DNA of 64,000 bases from Lunularia cruciata (GCA_948567375.1 OX419759.1:55084593-55148592), one strand, 5' to 3'. Shown: positions 33,601-45,428, counted from the first letter of the stretch. Numbers and translations: made by a program. Notes: a model not told the origin generated them from the letters alone.

Positions 33601-34468
33601 AGTAGTTGGAAGTAAAGTTACTTCGGGTTCGGGTTTGAAAGCCAAGGACAAAGTAGACATCGGATCGGAGTAGTAACAATTTTGAGATATGAAGAGGCAG
33701 ATATGAAGAGGTGCATTGTCATTTTGGATCTACAGGTTAGAAAAGTTGTTGTAGAACGGTATAGTTGTTAGAATTGTTGATTGATTCACTACTTAAGAGT
33801 GGCATTCACAGTCAGATGTTGTTCAGTGCTCATTATTTTTGAGAAGAGATAAAGCAAAGTGTTGTGAAGCAGTGCTCATTGCTTGAGCTTGATTCCGAGT
33901 ATCAACTTCGTGTCTATGTTTGTGAGTGTTTGGAGAAATTCGAAGTGCAAGTCAGTGTGCTTGTTGGATGTTGGATTCCACAGCCGTGATCTTCATTCTG
34001 TGTGTTTGATCCTGAGTGAAGTGCAATCGAAGCAATGCCTTGATAGATTCGAGAGGAATTGTAGTGTTGGTAGTATTCTGCATTTGTGAGTGCAATGCGA
34101 GGTTGATGTGAAGCAATTTCAATCAAGGAAGTTGTGCTTTCAGTGGAGGGGTAGAACACAATTCTGAGGCAAAGTCATTTTGTAGTGAAGTGCCGTTTTT
34201 GGGAGAGCCTAAATCATCACAATCAAGATTGTTTGGAAAGATTTGATGGAGTTGTGATTATGGAGTGTTAATTTGTGACAAGACTGTGAGTCAGTGCTTG
34301 TTACTCTCTTCTGGGTGTGGTTTCTACCTGAGAGACTAAAGAAGAACTCAAGAAGAACTACATTGTTACTGTTTGATTTTGTATTTGACCAATTCTGACT
34401 TGTATCTCTACGGGAACAAAATTTACTTACCCGATTACTGCAAAAGTGATATTTGCCGGGTTGTCACA
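30688..34468 (+). repeat. 3' LTR of element D
   Basis: 3,781 bp with TG...CA ends; a copy of 20759-24529. One of the small differences is an extra AGGCAGATATGA near 33,695. Upstream it abuts the polypurine tract; downstream it is followed by the CCTTC target duplication. Confidence 0.92.
31379..33673 (+). pseudogene. Coiled-coil ORF inside D 3' LTR
   Basis: A single reading frame from ATG 31379 to the TAG at 33671, interrupted by only six stops (31607, 31735, 32585, 33011, 33257 and near 33,389) and no frameshift over about 765 codons. The TAG at 31735 is shared with the 5' LTR copy (21812), so it predates this insertion. Domains as in the 5' copy: conserved N-terminal block, acidic Ser/Glu-rich middle, long coiled coil, and a short acidic C-terminal tail ending DIGSE. 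Function unknown. Confidence 0.7.
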
Positions 34469-34473
34469 CCTTC
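34469..34473 (+). repeat. Target site duplication of element D, right
   Basis: CCTTC, identical to 20754-20758. Confidence 0.85.
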
Positions 34474-34990
34474 ACCTTCCAATATATTTGGAATTTTTAT
34501 GATGGTGTTTTGGAACTACGTGATGTAACTTCTTATAGAGCCAATTTGTTTCAACTCTGCCAACTTATCCCGTGCAGCTCATGTGGCATTTATAGCCTAG
34601 AATTGATTAATTATTGCACTCTTGAATTCTGCCCATGCCAAGATTGGTGCAACAATTTTTTGTTCAGCTTGCTCCACTTGGAATCTCCACCATAGCTTTG
34701 CTACTCCATCCAATTGGCTAGAAGCCAAGAGAATCTGCTTTTGCTTGTCTTGTAGATTGCTAGCTTCAAAATAACATTCACAGTTAAACAAAAAATTCTC
34801 TATTGCACTCGAGAGATTCTTGCCTTCAAATACCTTAGATTTAGGGAACCTGATCCGATCTTCCCCTTCTCAAATTGGTACTCTCTCTACATGCTCTTGT
34901 TGTTGAAGTTCTTGTTCATCCAACAATCAAGTAAGGTGCTCGATTTGTTGCTGCATCACAAGGATAACATCGTGTTTTGCCGCCATGGTT
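34474..34990 (-). pseudogene. gag N-terminal part of element C
   Basis: Minus-strand reading holds the frame 34597-34791 with CYFEASNLQDKQKQILLASSQ and LDGVAKLWWRFQ, the retrotransposon gag core of chromoviruses. The likely start is the ATG in the CCATGG context at 34983-34988. The distal part is at 20622-20758 and 10557-10849. Confidence 0.8.
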
Positions 34991-35244
34991 GCTACTCTAC
35001 CACTCCACCCCTAATCTTTCTAATTTATTAACACATAGAAACAGCATGTCCACCATTCTTCATAAGTTACAACCAGAAGTATCAAGGGTTCCTCAGATAT
35101 GGTGATTATATGCAAAGAATCTTGTCCAAAGTGTGAGGTGATGAATTGCGTGAAACGATGCTTGGGTAGCACTTGGACAGAGAAATCCCAATGGTTTGGT
35201 GGAAGTGGATTTGGTGGTCCATAAATTCCATCCATCCCATTCTT
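34991..35244 (-). other. 5' leader of element C
   Basis: About 250 bp between primer site and gag; short frames only, none convincing. Confidence 0.5.
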
Positions 35245-35256
35245 GCTCTGATACCA
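35245..35256 (-). other. Primer binding site of element C, tRNA-iMet type
   Basis: Minus strand TGGTATCAGAGC, the standard initiator methionine tRNA site, one base from the LTR end. It fixes the orientation and the 5' LTR of C. Confidence 0.9.
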
Positions 35257-35257
35257 A

Positions 35258-35682
35258 TGTAAAAGACCAAATCCGAGGAGAGAAATAGGAGAATGGAAAC
35301 TCACCATGGGACACTTGAATGAGAGGAAAACTCCAAATGCCTAGCATGAGCTTTGGCTTTGGTATTTATAGGTAACATACAAGGTCCTTGAGAAGCTTCT
35401 CAAGAAGCTTCCTCAAGCCGCTTTCTTAGAGTGCAAGCCAAGTTAACTAGGAAGCTTCTCAAGAAGCTTTTTTCTAGAAGCCGTCTACTTGGCATGCATG
35501 CTAAGCTACTTGGAAGCTTCTATAAGCTTCCTTCTAGAAGCTACTTACTTGGTGCAAGCTAAGTTAGCCGGAAAGCTTCCCAAGAAGCTTCCTAGATACT
35601 TCCAAAATATTCTAGGCTAATTTGTCTTGTGTGCTACTTCATAATCCCGACTAACTTTGTCACTAAACTCCATATTGTTACA
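35258..35682 (-). repeat. 5' LTR of element C
   Basis: 425 bp, TG...CA ends, matching 6526-6952 with scattered substitutions. It contains the same TATA box and GAAGCTTC array, somewhat more decayed (GAAGCTTCTATAAGCTTCC at 35513). Confidence 0.9.
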
Positions 35683-36488
35683 GAGTGAAAGATTGGGGAA
35701 ATTTGATCTATCTACCAACCCTCTTCTTTGTGGGTCCAACTCCATTGATGCTCCTTTAGGCTCTCAAGCATGTATTGCATTCCTAGTCACTAGAATAGGT
35801 GCATCTACTTGTGTTTCTCTACATATAAAGTCCATGATATCTCTATCACCAACATAAGAGGTGGAAGCCTCAACACCTAAATTTGACCTCCTTTGAGCTA
35901 TGGTCATGCTAGCCAATCTCTACTCCAATTTCTCAATCCAAGTAGCTATGGCTGTATTAGAAGCAAGAGCAAGTATTGGGCCCCTACTAGGTGTAGGTCC
36001 TATGCCACCACCTCTACCACCTTGTCCTCCATGACTTGGAGCTCCTCTGCCACCCTACCATAATAGCCCTACCACTCTGTAACTTCAAGCAAAGGTCAAA
36101 GCATCAATCACTAGTGTGACCAAGTTTGTGGCAATAGTCACACTATATCTATGCTAGCTATGATGCACCAAAGATATTATGTCCACTACCTTGAGTGCAC
36201 TCTCTTTTATGGTGAGATTCACCACAAGTTCAACAAGCAACACCACCACTCACTAGCTAATGTTGACTAAAAATGAAGGTAAACTTCTAGCTACACTACG
36301 CCTTCCACTTGCTCCATAAGATCTGGGCTATCTACTCTAGCCTCAAAAGCCAACACAATGTGGTGCACTCTACTGCACTCTAGAAGAAGTAACAAATTGT
36401 GGATGAGATCTTCCTACCGAATCCAAATGTTACCACTCTCTCCTCCAGCTTGTTGAGCTCAATTCACTTAGCCAAACTAAAGACCATT
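35683..36488 (-). pseudogene. Copy B gag, right half
   Basis: Continues copy B after the C insertion: aligns in reverse with 13,535-14,320 of copy A. It includes decayed zinc-knuckle and Gly-rich regions and the helix with IEQLEQRLASM-like sequence near 35,900-35,950. Homology stops near 36,488, inside gag; the N-terminal gag, leader and 5' LTR of B are not seen. Shifting the left edge (6525) to this point restores collinearity with A exactly, supporting the nested insertion. Confidence 0.8.
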
Positions 36489-38264
36489 CAATGTGAAAGT
36501 AGTCCCTATTATTTTTATAATTCTTCACTATCTATCTTCATAATCAATCTTTCCTAGATCTTTTGGTTGTAAGGCAAATACATAATGCAAACATGTTAAG
36601 CTATATATACTCAAATCAACTATTCACCATAGCCATTGGAGGCTATAACATCATATTGCAAGAGATTACTACAATGGCAATATATTTAGGCATATTAGCA
36701 TTAGTTGCTCCTCTATTGGCAAATAAGTTTCTTATACAAGGAGCATCCTTTCTCATTGGTACATATTACAATGTTCAATTCTAACACCCACATATTCCAT
36801 GCATATTTTTGATTGGCTTGTGATCATCTACTAGACAATGCATGCACAACATTCTTCTAGTTTGTTGTCTTTGTATCCTAAGATTCTAGAGAGCTTCAAA
36901 TAGATCTTAGTGAGTAGATGCACTTTCACACCCTTACTAACATCTCACTAATGTGCTTGTACTTGATAAATTTATGAATCTCTCCTATGGTGGAAAGAGA
37001 TCTAGAGTCTAGCTTTATGCTTCTCTTGTGATTGAGGACTTGTGGTTTAGTTGAGAGGAGTTAACAATAATCTTCTACCTACATTGGGATTACTATATTT
37101 TTCACTTTTAGGTAAATAGGACCAACGTGCATGTAGTTCTTCATATGAGACACATGATATTCACATTTTACACTATGCAATAGGTGGAGATCTCTCTAGA
37201 GTACACAATGCCATCCGAGATACAATGGTATAGATCTTAGATCAGTCCACATATTCCTAGGTTTAGATTGCGTGATGATTGGACTTACCAAGACCACCTC
37301 CTTGAAGGGTGAGGGTGTAGATAGTCTCATTCATGAATGGCTGATGCATGTTGTTTGATGTGGTATTCACAAACCCACTACGACTACAATCCTTAGCTCA
37401 AGCAAGCATGCAGGCAAGAGTGGACGCAAGCATTGCCACCAAGAGGAAGGAGGACCATTATGCACCATGGCAACCTTTGAAACCAATGATGGTCTCCTTC
37501 ACAATGCAACAAGATGTTCTATACAAAGGAGAGGAGCAGTAGCTGTATACTAACTATGCTCACCTCCTTCTTTTGCTAGTGGATGTGTATCACCCCACAA
37601 TGATCATAGGCATTGGGTCTTCATTGATAGACATTAATAGAAAAGTTTCTTGACATATCTAGACCCCTTCCAAATATGATTTTTGAGGAGATGTATCACA
37701 TAGTTCAAGAGGAGGCTACTTTTTAGGTTATATTGTATCTTTTTGTCCCTCTTGAGATTAGGCTAGTGTTTTTCCTTGAGTTTTCCCCCTTTTTGCTTGA
37801 GCTAGTGCTTGTGTTCAACATATGCATTTCTTAGTGCTTTTGTGTTCCCTTTTCTTCTTCCTTTCAAGTTATTTGGCCTTCTAGCCACTTTCTACCATGG
37901 GTTGGCCACTAAATTGTCTAATGTGCACAAAATTAACTACAACCTATATTAATCCAATACTAGCCTATGGAATGTGTCTTCAGCCTGGATACACTTGAGC
38001 TGGGCTCCATGAACCACCCTTTGAGGAATCAAGAAATCAAATTCAATCTATGGCGGACTGTGGCTCTCTAGACACAATTTAGGAGAATGTCTTATCAAAT
38101 CCATTTAAAGATCCACACAATCACATGATTCATATGATCCTCACTAAAAGAAATCTTGCCCTATCTAACACCCAACATGGTAATCCTTTGCAAAACAATA
38201 CACTTGTTAAATACTCTTTACCAAATTTGTTGTGTATTGGATGCCTGGGTTCTTGGCTACCTTG
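36489..38264. other. Unassigned A+T-rich intergenic DNA
   Basis: Only short frames (such as 36563-36784 and 37348-37542) with no recognised domain. It may hold older retroelement debris, but no motif supports a call. Confidence 0.5.
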
Positions 38265-38476
38265 CCACCTTCCTTGAGATATCATCAAGAGTTATTGATA
38301 AACATGTGATGTGTTTAGAGGGTGGAGCTGAAAAGCTCCTCCCTATGTAGTTTTTGAGTCAATGGAGACACCACCTTCCTTGAGCTATCATCAAGAGTTA
38401 TTGATAAGCATGTGATGTGTTTACAGGGCGGAGCTGAAAAGCTCCTCCCTATGTAGTTTTTGAGTCAATGGAGACA
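38265..38476. repeat. Two-unit tandem repeat, 106 bp
   Basis: 38265-38370 and 38371-38476 are near-identical, starting CCACCTTCCTTGAG and ending CAATGGAGACA. Each unit contains an inverted GGAGCTGAAAAGCTCC hairpin. Confidence 0.85.
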
Positions 38477-40150
38477 AAAGGACAAAGACCTACCACACCT
38501 TGTTGAAGCATGATCGTCATGAATTCTACTTTTATATCATCAATGCCGACATAACCAAACACTATGCTACTAGTGATGGAATTTGGAGTAAAGAGAAAGA
38601 AATGTCATTGTCTTAATAGACTACTATGTTAAAAACTATCATAGATACTGATGCAAATCTGCATCATTTACAACATACAAGGAGCACAAAAAGTATATAA
38701 AGCACTTTTTCCAATTGCCTTGTATTGCAAATGTAGTCTCATGAAGTGAAGAATGGAATACGTATGTAGGTTCTAAGCTAATGAAAAACTTGGTTGTGTT
38801 GCTTGGCCTTGCTTATCTAGACTACTACTCATACATTCTATTGCTCAAGCTTCTTGACTCTGCCGCAAGCATCTTAATGGAATGAACAACATGCTCTCAT
38901 AGACTTAAAACTTAAATACTCTACCCTAAGTAATGCTGCTATTGAGTACTAGGTGCTATTTCCAACCCCTAAAACCTATAGTATAGGTACATACTATGTC
39001 AATGCCACATTTTCTACCATCTGAAATGTACTTTCAACATAATGGACCTTGTCACTAAGTGACAATATATATAGCACCTCATCAACATGCCTATCATTCT
39101 GTAATACCAAGGGTTAGCCATATGATCTAGATGTGAAATTCAGTTTGGTAACTTCTAGAATGATGTTATACATGATGGTAAAATTAGATCAGATAGAAGT
39201 ATCACCAAAAGAGTATTTCTACTAATAGGGCAAAAACCGAAATAGACTTGAGAACCTTAGAACCAATAGCTAGACATATGATTTAAAGGTGAGAATTGGT
39301 TTGGTAACCTCTGGAAGGATGTTACACATGATGGACTTAACAGATCAGAAAGAAATATCACCAAAAGGGGACTTCTACTAATAGAGTAGGGACCGAAATA
39401 TGCCTGAAATCTTTGAAGGCAATTTCGGAGGCCTAAACGGATGAATTAGGCCTCAAAAATGTGCAGATTGCCCCCCCCCCAACAGAGGAAAGGCTGGCCT
39501 TCCCTCCCCCTTGCTTTGTCTCGTCGAGAGCTTTCCAACGGTACCTTACTCACGTGATTCTGAGATTCCTACAGGAAGATTCCCTAAAAGATTCCCTCCG
39601 GTCAAAGCTTGTTTGACCAACCAGATAGGACCTAGACCAGACAGGTCACCCATCCAAGTAAGTAATCCAAGGGTGGAGCTTGCTGACATGTCACCTATCT
39701 GTGTCCCTAATCCTATGGTGGAGCTTCCTTGGAGGAGATCCTCTTTGTCTATATAATAAAGAGAAGGTGCTCCCTTGGGGCATCAAATGTTTGAGTGTGC
39801 AATCTGTGTTTTCTCTCTTCTCTTGTCCTCGGAGTATTACACATTCCTTGTGTAACTACACATAGATGCCATAAAGGATGGATGAAATTACACATGGTAA
39901 TGTGGTTGAAGCCATTTAACTTTTTCCACTCTATATGTCACTATTGAGAGCATGCATTTCTTGAGCAATTTAATTTTAAATTCATGTCTTCTCTTTCAAT
40001 TATTGTAGTTTCATTCCAAGTATTTCAATGGAGAAAAAAAGTCATTGAGACCTGGACTCTATTGCAACTAAAAGCAAAGAAGATCTCTAATTAATTTTCC
40101 ACCTATATGGTGGTGAGTTAATTTTAAGAACATTGGTGTTGCATCAATTA
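38477..40150. other. Unassigned intergenic DNA with a poly-C tract and LTR-like block
   Basis: Contains a C10 run near 39,471, and at 39,740-39,870 a TCTATATAATAAAG box followed by a short sequence ending in TGTAACTACACATAG that resembles an LTR promoter. No partner copy or coding domain is seen in the window. Confidence 0.35.
39111..39410. repeat. Diverged tandem duplication, about 150 bp
   Basis: 39,111-39,260 and 39,262-39,410 align with many substitutions: both hold CATATGAT, then TTTGGTAAC, then ATGATG, then ATCACCAAAAG, then TTCTACTAATAG, then ACCGAAATA in that order. Confidence 0.7.
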
Positions 40151-40390
40151 TGTGAGAAAATAGAGAGAGAGAGTGCTCACCTTGTCAGTCTTACAATCAC
40201 AAAATAGAATCTACAAAGCTTGTGTGTCAGGAACTAGAAAGGTTGTAAAGGTAGATCTCTTAGAAGCTAACCATCACCATTAACAAGATGATTGTTCAAT
40301 GTGAAATATACATGACTAACTAGGACTAATCCTAATCAAGATTAAGCAATCATACATAAGATGTAAATAACCAATTACTATATTCTAACA
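40151..40390 (-). repeat. 3' LTR of element F
   Basis: 240 bp; matches 52949-53253 with many substitutions and without a 60-bp A-rich expansion. The adjacent minus-strand GAGTTGGAA is the polypurine tract. Confidence 0.8.
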
Positions 40391-41114
40391 TTCCAACTCA
40401 ATTGAGAATTTTATATTCCTAATGTAGTGATATGCTTCTAATTAACTCCTTTAGGTAAACTCTTTGTCAATACATCAGCAGACATTCTTTATTAGGTAAT
40501 AATTGATGCTGATTTGTCCATTGAGCAATTGGTCTTTGATAAAATTATATTGGATATCAATATGCTTGGTCATGACATGATTCTTGTTTGTAGAAGTAAT
40601 AGCTATTGTGCTCTTGTTGTCACATAAGATCCATGTTGTCTTCTAAGTATAACCAATGTCTGAAAGTAGATGTCTTTTCCAAATTGCTTATGTGCTGGCT
40701 TTATTAAAAGCCATGTACTCAGCTTCTGTACTAGATAATGTAATTCACTTATGCTCCTTATACCCAACTTACTGTTCCTCTTCAAAGGAAGAATCAAAAT
40801 TCCACCTGTAGACTTGTGGGAATCTACATTGTCAACATAAGCAGAATTTGAAATGGTAGACCTATACAAGAATATTTGAGAGAAAAATTTAAAGTCCCTT
40901 GCAGATAGCAAAAGGTCTGTTTAATTGCAACCTAAAATGCAAGTCCATGATTGGACATGTATTGAGCAACAATACTAACTTAATCTGCAATGTTAGGTTG
41001 GGAATAGATCATTGCACACATTAAACTGCCAACAACACTCTGATAGGAAATTGTCTTCATTTTGGTAGAGTGTGATTGATCAATACTTAGAGACAAATGA
41101 TGAGCAGTAGGAAT
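40391..41114 (-). pseudogene. RNase H of element F
   Basis: Minus-strand translation in pieces gives VGSLMCAMIYSQPNIA, then a DSHKSTGGILI block in 40603-40911, matching the copia RNase H order. Many stops. It is cut at 41114 by element G. Confidence 0.75.
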
Positions 41115-41782
41115 TGTGAGCCAGCTTGTCTCTCACTTAGGATGAACCTCTGATGGCTATTATGATAACACACCATGGACTAAGAAAACAAGGAACCCCA
41201 ACTCCATCATACTCCTTCAAGGCTAACACTCCAAGACTTAAGACATTGCTCACTAGAGAATTCAATGAAAGAAAGATAGTTGCAAATGAAAGGATGATGA
41301 GTTCTTCCTCACCCTTTTTTTATATATTTGTGAAATAATTATACACCAAAGTTACTAATTACTAGAGTAACTCAAGTTACTAGGCTAAAAGTCAAGTAAA
41401 GTCAAAAAGTATAAAGGAATATCCATCCATATGGGCATATTGCACTAAGCATGTGATCTTATCTTGACTAAACTAGTAAGTCAAGGATTCTTTCATATGG
41501 GCTATCCTTGGACTATAGAAGAATCCAAAACAGAAAAGCTTGCGGGTCCAAGAGTTCTCAACTCTTTCCTCAAAGCCAAACACTTAAGAATAATACCAAG
41601 TGGTGTTCATCTTTTCCACCTCCTCTAAAGTAAGGTCCTCTCTATCTTAGTTATGACTAACTTTAGCTAATCATAACTAATGTAGAACCATCATTTATCT
41701 CTAAATAAATAATATTTCTCAAGTAATTGTAATACCAAGCTAAATATCATAATATCACACACATACACAAATGAGTGTTACA
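41115..41782 (-). repeat. 3' LTR of element G
   Basis: 668 bp; matches 47903-48589. TATATAAA on the minus strand near 41,322-41,330 could be the promoter. Adjacent minus-strand CTGAGGGTAAA is the polypurine tract. Confidence 0.85.
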
Positions 41783-43155
41783 TTTACCCTCAGACTAAGT
41801 TTTCACTTTGTCCTCAAAGTGAAGGTCTCTCTACCTTCTATGATACACCTTCAACTTATCATGGTTAATCCTATCAAAGTGTCGTCCTCCCAACTCCTTG
41901 AGATCATAGGTGTAATTGCCCCACACCTTCTCCACTATGAAAGGTCCAAAGTACTTAAGAAAACCTTCTTTTGCACTCTCTTGAATCAAATAGAATCAAA
42001 CAACAATACCCAATCACCTTCTTTGAAAGGCTCTACCTTCTTCTTGCCTTGCTTCTTGTCATAGCTTTCCTTTTGTTTCCTTTGGGCTTGCTCCACTTGA
42101 ACCATAGCAATTGCTCTTGCCTCTTCCAACTCCATGAGTTGTTCCTTCCTTGACTTCTCTACATCACTTCCTTGTGCTTTCTTCAATCTCCTATGAATGC
42201 TTTGGAAGGTAGGAAGATCAAAGTGAATAGGTAAGGTAAACTCAATACCATATACCAACCGAAAATGGAGAATACCCGGTGGAAGTCTTCATGGTTGTCC
42301 TATACTCCCACAAAACTACATGAATCCTCTTGCCCAATGATGTTTAGCCCCATCCATTTTTGCATCTTTTCCCAACATCAAGTTCTGATTGGTTCTCTAT
42401 GCAAAGCTATTGGAATTTGGCTTATAGGATGTAGTTACTCTATGTGTGATAGAGAAATGTTGTATCATGGTTGTAGTAAGACTTCCTATAAACTCTCCTC
42501 CTCTATTAGAAACCAACTCCAAAGGGCATCCAAACCTAATAATAATGCATTCATAAAGAAATCTACCAACTTTATCTTCATTCTTGTCCCTCAATGGTCT
42601 AGCCTCAACCCACTTAGTAAGGTAATTGGTAACTACCCCAATGTTCCAATTGTTCCTCGAGGTTCTATTGAAAGGACCTACAAAATCAATTCCCCACTTC
42701 TCAAAAGGTCATAGCAATGGAATTGATCTAAGTGGGGGAGTGTATGTAGACTTTCTAGCAAAAGCTTGACAAACATGACAAGTTTTGTAATAATCAAGAC
42801 AATCCTTGAAAATTATTCTCTAATGGTAACCTGCATCTAGAATCTTGAAAGCAGTCACCTTTCCTGCAAAGTGTCCTCCACATACTAAACCTTCATGAAA
42901 CTCCTTTATGAGTAGGATAGACTCTTCCTTACCCATTGTTCTTCAAAGTAGACCATCTGCTCCTTGGTGAAAAAGAATATACTCCACCATTATGTAAGGT
43001 CTAGATCTTGTTGCAAGGGCCTTCTTCTCCCTAGCATGCATCCCTTCTGGATAATTACCTCTTGTCACAAAATCCACAATCTCCTTGTACTCCATTAGAA
43101 CCTCTTGAGTGACTAGGATTTTCATGAGCTCCTCATCCGAGAAGGAATCGTCCAT
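41783..43155 (-). pseudogene. Integrase of element G
   Basis: Pieces on the minus strand: zinc region upstream of 43,155, core fragment 42397-42594 (RFGCPLELVSNRGGEF, second Asp changed to Asn, and THRVTTSYKPNSNS), and C-terminal 41986-42258 (YGIEFTLPIHFDLPTF, KEGDWVLLF). Stops and frameshifts lie between. The D to N change removes a catalytic residue. Confidence 0.78.
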
Positions 43156-43164
43156 TGGCTCATC

Positions 43165-43665
43165 TCAATCATGATCATAGGCTCTAGATAACAAATCAAC
43201 ATTTGCATGTTTCTTTCCTGGCCTATCCTCAATGATGTTGTCATACTTAGACAAAGGTATCATCCACCTTGCTAGTCTCCCTTTAATATTAGGCTTGTTG
43301 AAGATGTACTTCAAAGCCTTGTGATCCATGACAATGGTGGCTTTCTCGTTAATCAAGTGGTGTCTAAACTTCTTGAGACCAAAAATCATTGCCAACACTT
43401 CTCTCTCTATGACAGAGTAGTTCTTCTCTGTTGAAACCAACTGCATACTAGCATAAGCTATTGGATGATCATGCCCATCTTGGTCTAATTGACTAAGAGT
43501 GCATCGTGTAGCTATATTAGAAGCATCATTGTGGAGGATGAAAGGCTTACTCCAATCAGGTTTAGCAAGAATTGGAGCTACAACAAGGGATTGCTTGAGC
43601 TCCTCAAAAGCTTTGAGAGCTTGCTTGTCTTCTAAAATCACCATGTAATCTAGACCCTTCTTCAT
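43165..43665 (-). pseudogene. RNase H of element G
   Basis: A 166-codon frame: ALKAFEELKQSLVVAPIL, FILHNDASNIATRCTLSQ, YASMQLVSTEKNYSVIERE, KKFRHHL, VMDHKALKYIF, RLARWMIPLSKYDNII and ADLLSR-type ending (VDLLSRAYD). Complete domain order. Confidence 0.88.
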
Positions 43666-43680
43666 GTAGATGGTTAATGC

Positions 43681-44871
43681 TTAAGCCTTATTGGAAAACA
43701 AGAAGATGAGTCTCCTATAGTACCCAACCATCCCCAACAATTGGTGTAACTTTGTCAAACTTGAATGGAATGGAAGGTCTGAGATTTTCCTCACCTTCTC
43801 AAGATCAATTGCTATTCCATCCTTGGAGATGATATGCCTCAAAAGTAGACCTTCTTCACATCCAAAAATGCATTTCTTTGGGTTGAGTGATACATTTGCC
43901 TCATCCAAGCGTCACAAGACCTTGATTAGGTGCTCAAGATGCTCCCTCTTGCTCCAATAGACACAAACATCATCAATGAAGTCTCTCACAAATTTCCCAA
44001 TGAAAGGTTCAAATACCTTGTTCATGAACCATTGGAATGTGGCTGGAGCATTGTAAAGCCCAAAAGGCATGACTTTGAAAGCGTATGTTCCCCAAGGTGT
44101 GGTAAATGTGGTGAGTTGTTGATGCTTTGGTGCAATCTTGATTTGGTTATATCCATTATAACCATCTAAAAAATTATACCTCTCATGACTTGCAACCTCC
44201 TCCAAGATCTCATCAATGAATGGCAATGGGTAGTCGTCCTTCTTGGTAACAACATTGAGCTTCTTGTAATCCACATATACCCAATGCTTGCCATTCTTTT
44301 TCTTCACAATGACAATTGGAGACATCCAGTTTGAATTCTCCACCTCAAAGATAAATCCGGCATCCTTGAGCTTATCAGTCTCCTCCTTCACAACCAAAGA
44401 TATTGGTGGGCTAATGCAATGTTGTTTTTGGTGGATTGGTCTTGCATGTGACTCCACCTCTATCTTGTGCTCCTCCAAGGTGACTTCCTTCAAATCTTTG
44501 TAATTAAAAGCAAACACATGAATGAACTTGCGGAAAATCTCCTCAAAGCTCACCTTCTCCTCCTTGGTAACATTTGGGCTATACTTGAGGGTAGCTAACC
44601 TTCTCTCTACCTCCTCAAGTGTCAATGGTGATTTATCTAGGTCCTTCAAAACCTCTAGCTTAGGTGCAAAATCCATAGCACACAAGGGATACACGTTTGA
44701 ATCCGATTTAGATTCATCCTCCTCCATGGAAGTCTCTTCCTCCATGCTTGTGTCCACACCTAAAGCTCCTTCTTCAGAATCTGATTCCCAATAATCAAAA
44801 GATGGTGTATCTGAATGTGAAGTGTTGGTGGTGTTAGTCACAAGAATTGTGACTATGGTTTGATGGCCCAA
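43681..44871 (-). pseudogene. Reverse transcriptase of element G
   Basis: A 319-codon frame (43912-44871) plus 43681-43908, separated by one stop. NSNWMSPIVIVKKKNGKHW, VDYKKLNVVTKKDDYPLPF, NFLDGYNGYNQIKI, VMPFGLYNAPATFQ and FIDDVCVYW. Catalytic Asp residues present. The N-terminal 100 residues are acidic linker. Confidence 0.9.
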
Positions 44872-45388
44872 TCCTCAAGTACCCTTTGTACCATCGATCA
44901 GTTGTATGTGCTGCTCTCAACCATGGCCTCCCAAGAAGTAAGTCATAGCTTGAATCCTTCAAGACTTGGAAAGTCATGAGATTTTGAACTGCCATAACTA
45001 AAACTACCACCTTATCCATCACCCCTACTGGTCTAACTTGTTGCTTGTTTGCCATGCTCACCAAAAATGTTGAAGGTCTAGAGAGTACCATACCCAACTT
45101 CTTCATCTACCTTTCTGAAATGGCATTCATTATTGATCCTCCATCAACCAATGCATCCTTGATGTTATGACCATTCACTCTCACATCAATCTTGGAGGTA
45201 TATTCACAAGCCTCCCATGGTGCTAGCTTGGCATCCACCATCCCCATTGATACTGGAGCTTTTGCCTTCTTCTTCCTCTTGCTCCATGTAAAACTCAAGC
45301 CACCTCTAAGCTCCTTTCTCAAAGTAGGATTTAAAGCAATCAATTGGCACACTGGGATGTTAGTCTTCTGACTACCAACATCCTCCAA
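44872..45388 (-). pseudogene. Aspartic protease of element G
   Basis: Frames 45107-45388 and 44834-45106 joined by a stop: DALVDGGSIMNAISER at the active site (D-G-G, Gly where Ser or Thr is usual), then SYDLLLGRPWLRAAH. The DGG form is seen in other plant Ty3/gypsy proteases. Confidence 0.82.
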
Positions 45389-45428
45389 GAAATTGTAGTT
45401 TTATTGTAGTTTTATTGCTATTTTGAGA

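Larger units (their letters stand above)
20759..34468 (+). mobile_element. Element D: long-LTR Ty3/gypsy retrotransposon
   Basis: 13.7 kb with 3.77- and 3.78-kb LTRs, a perfect 5-bp target duplication (CCTTC), a tRNA-Asp type primer site, internal gag-protease-RT-RNase H-integrase, and no chromodomain. The LTRs carry a coiled-coil ORF of their own. LTRs are very similar by eye, so insertion is recent relative to C. Internal frames carry stops and frameshifts, so it is not autonomous. Confidence 0.92.
6526..35682 (-). mobile_element. Element C: chromodomain Ty3/gypsy retrotransposon, interrupted by A and D
   Basis: Bounded by direct LTRs starting TGTAAAAG and ending GTTACA on the plus strand (6526-6952 and 35258-35682). 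Coding order on the minus strand is gag, protease, RT, RNase H, integrase, chromodomain. A tRNA-iMet primer site abuts the 5' LTR. Flanking pentamers GTATG and GAGTG both match GCGTG of copy A at the target site within change, consistent with a diverged 5-bp target duplication. Element A interrupts gag at 10850 and element D at 20759; the 20622-20758 spacer is C-family gag. Without these insertions C would be about 5.6 kb. Confidence 0.88.
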
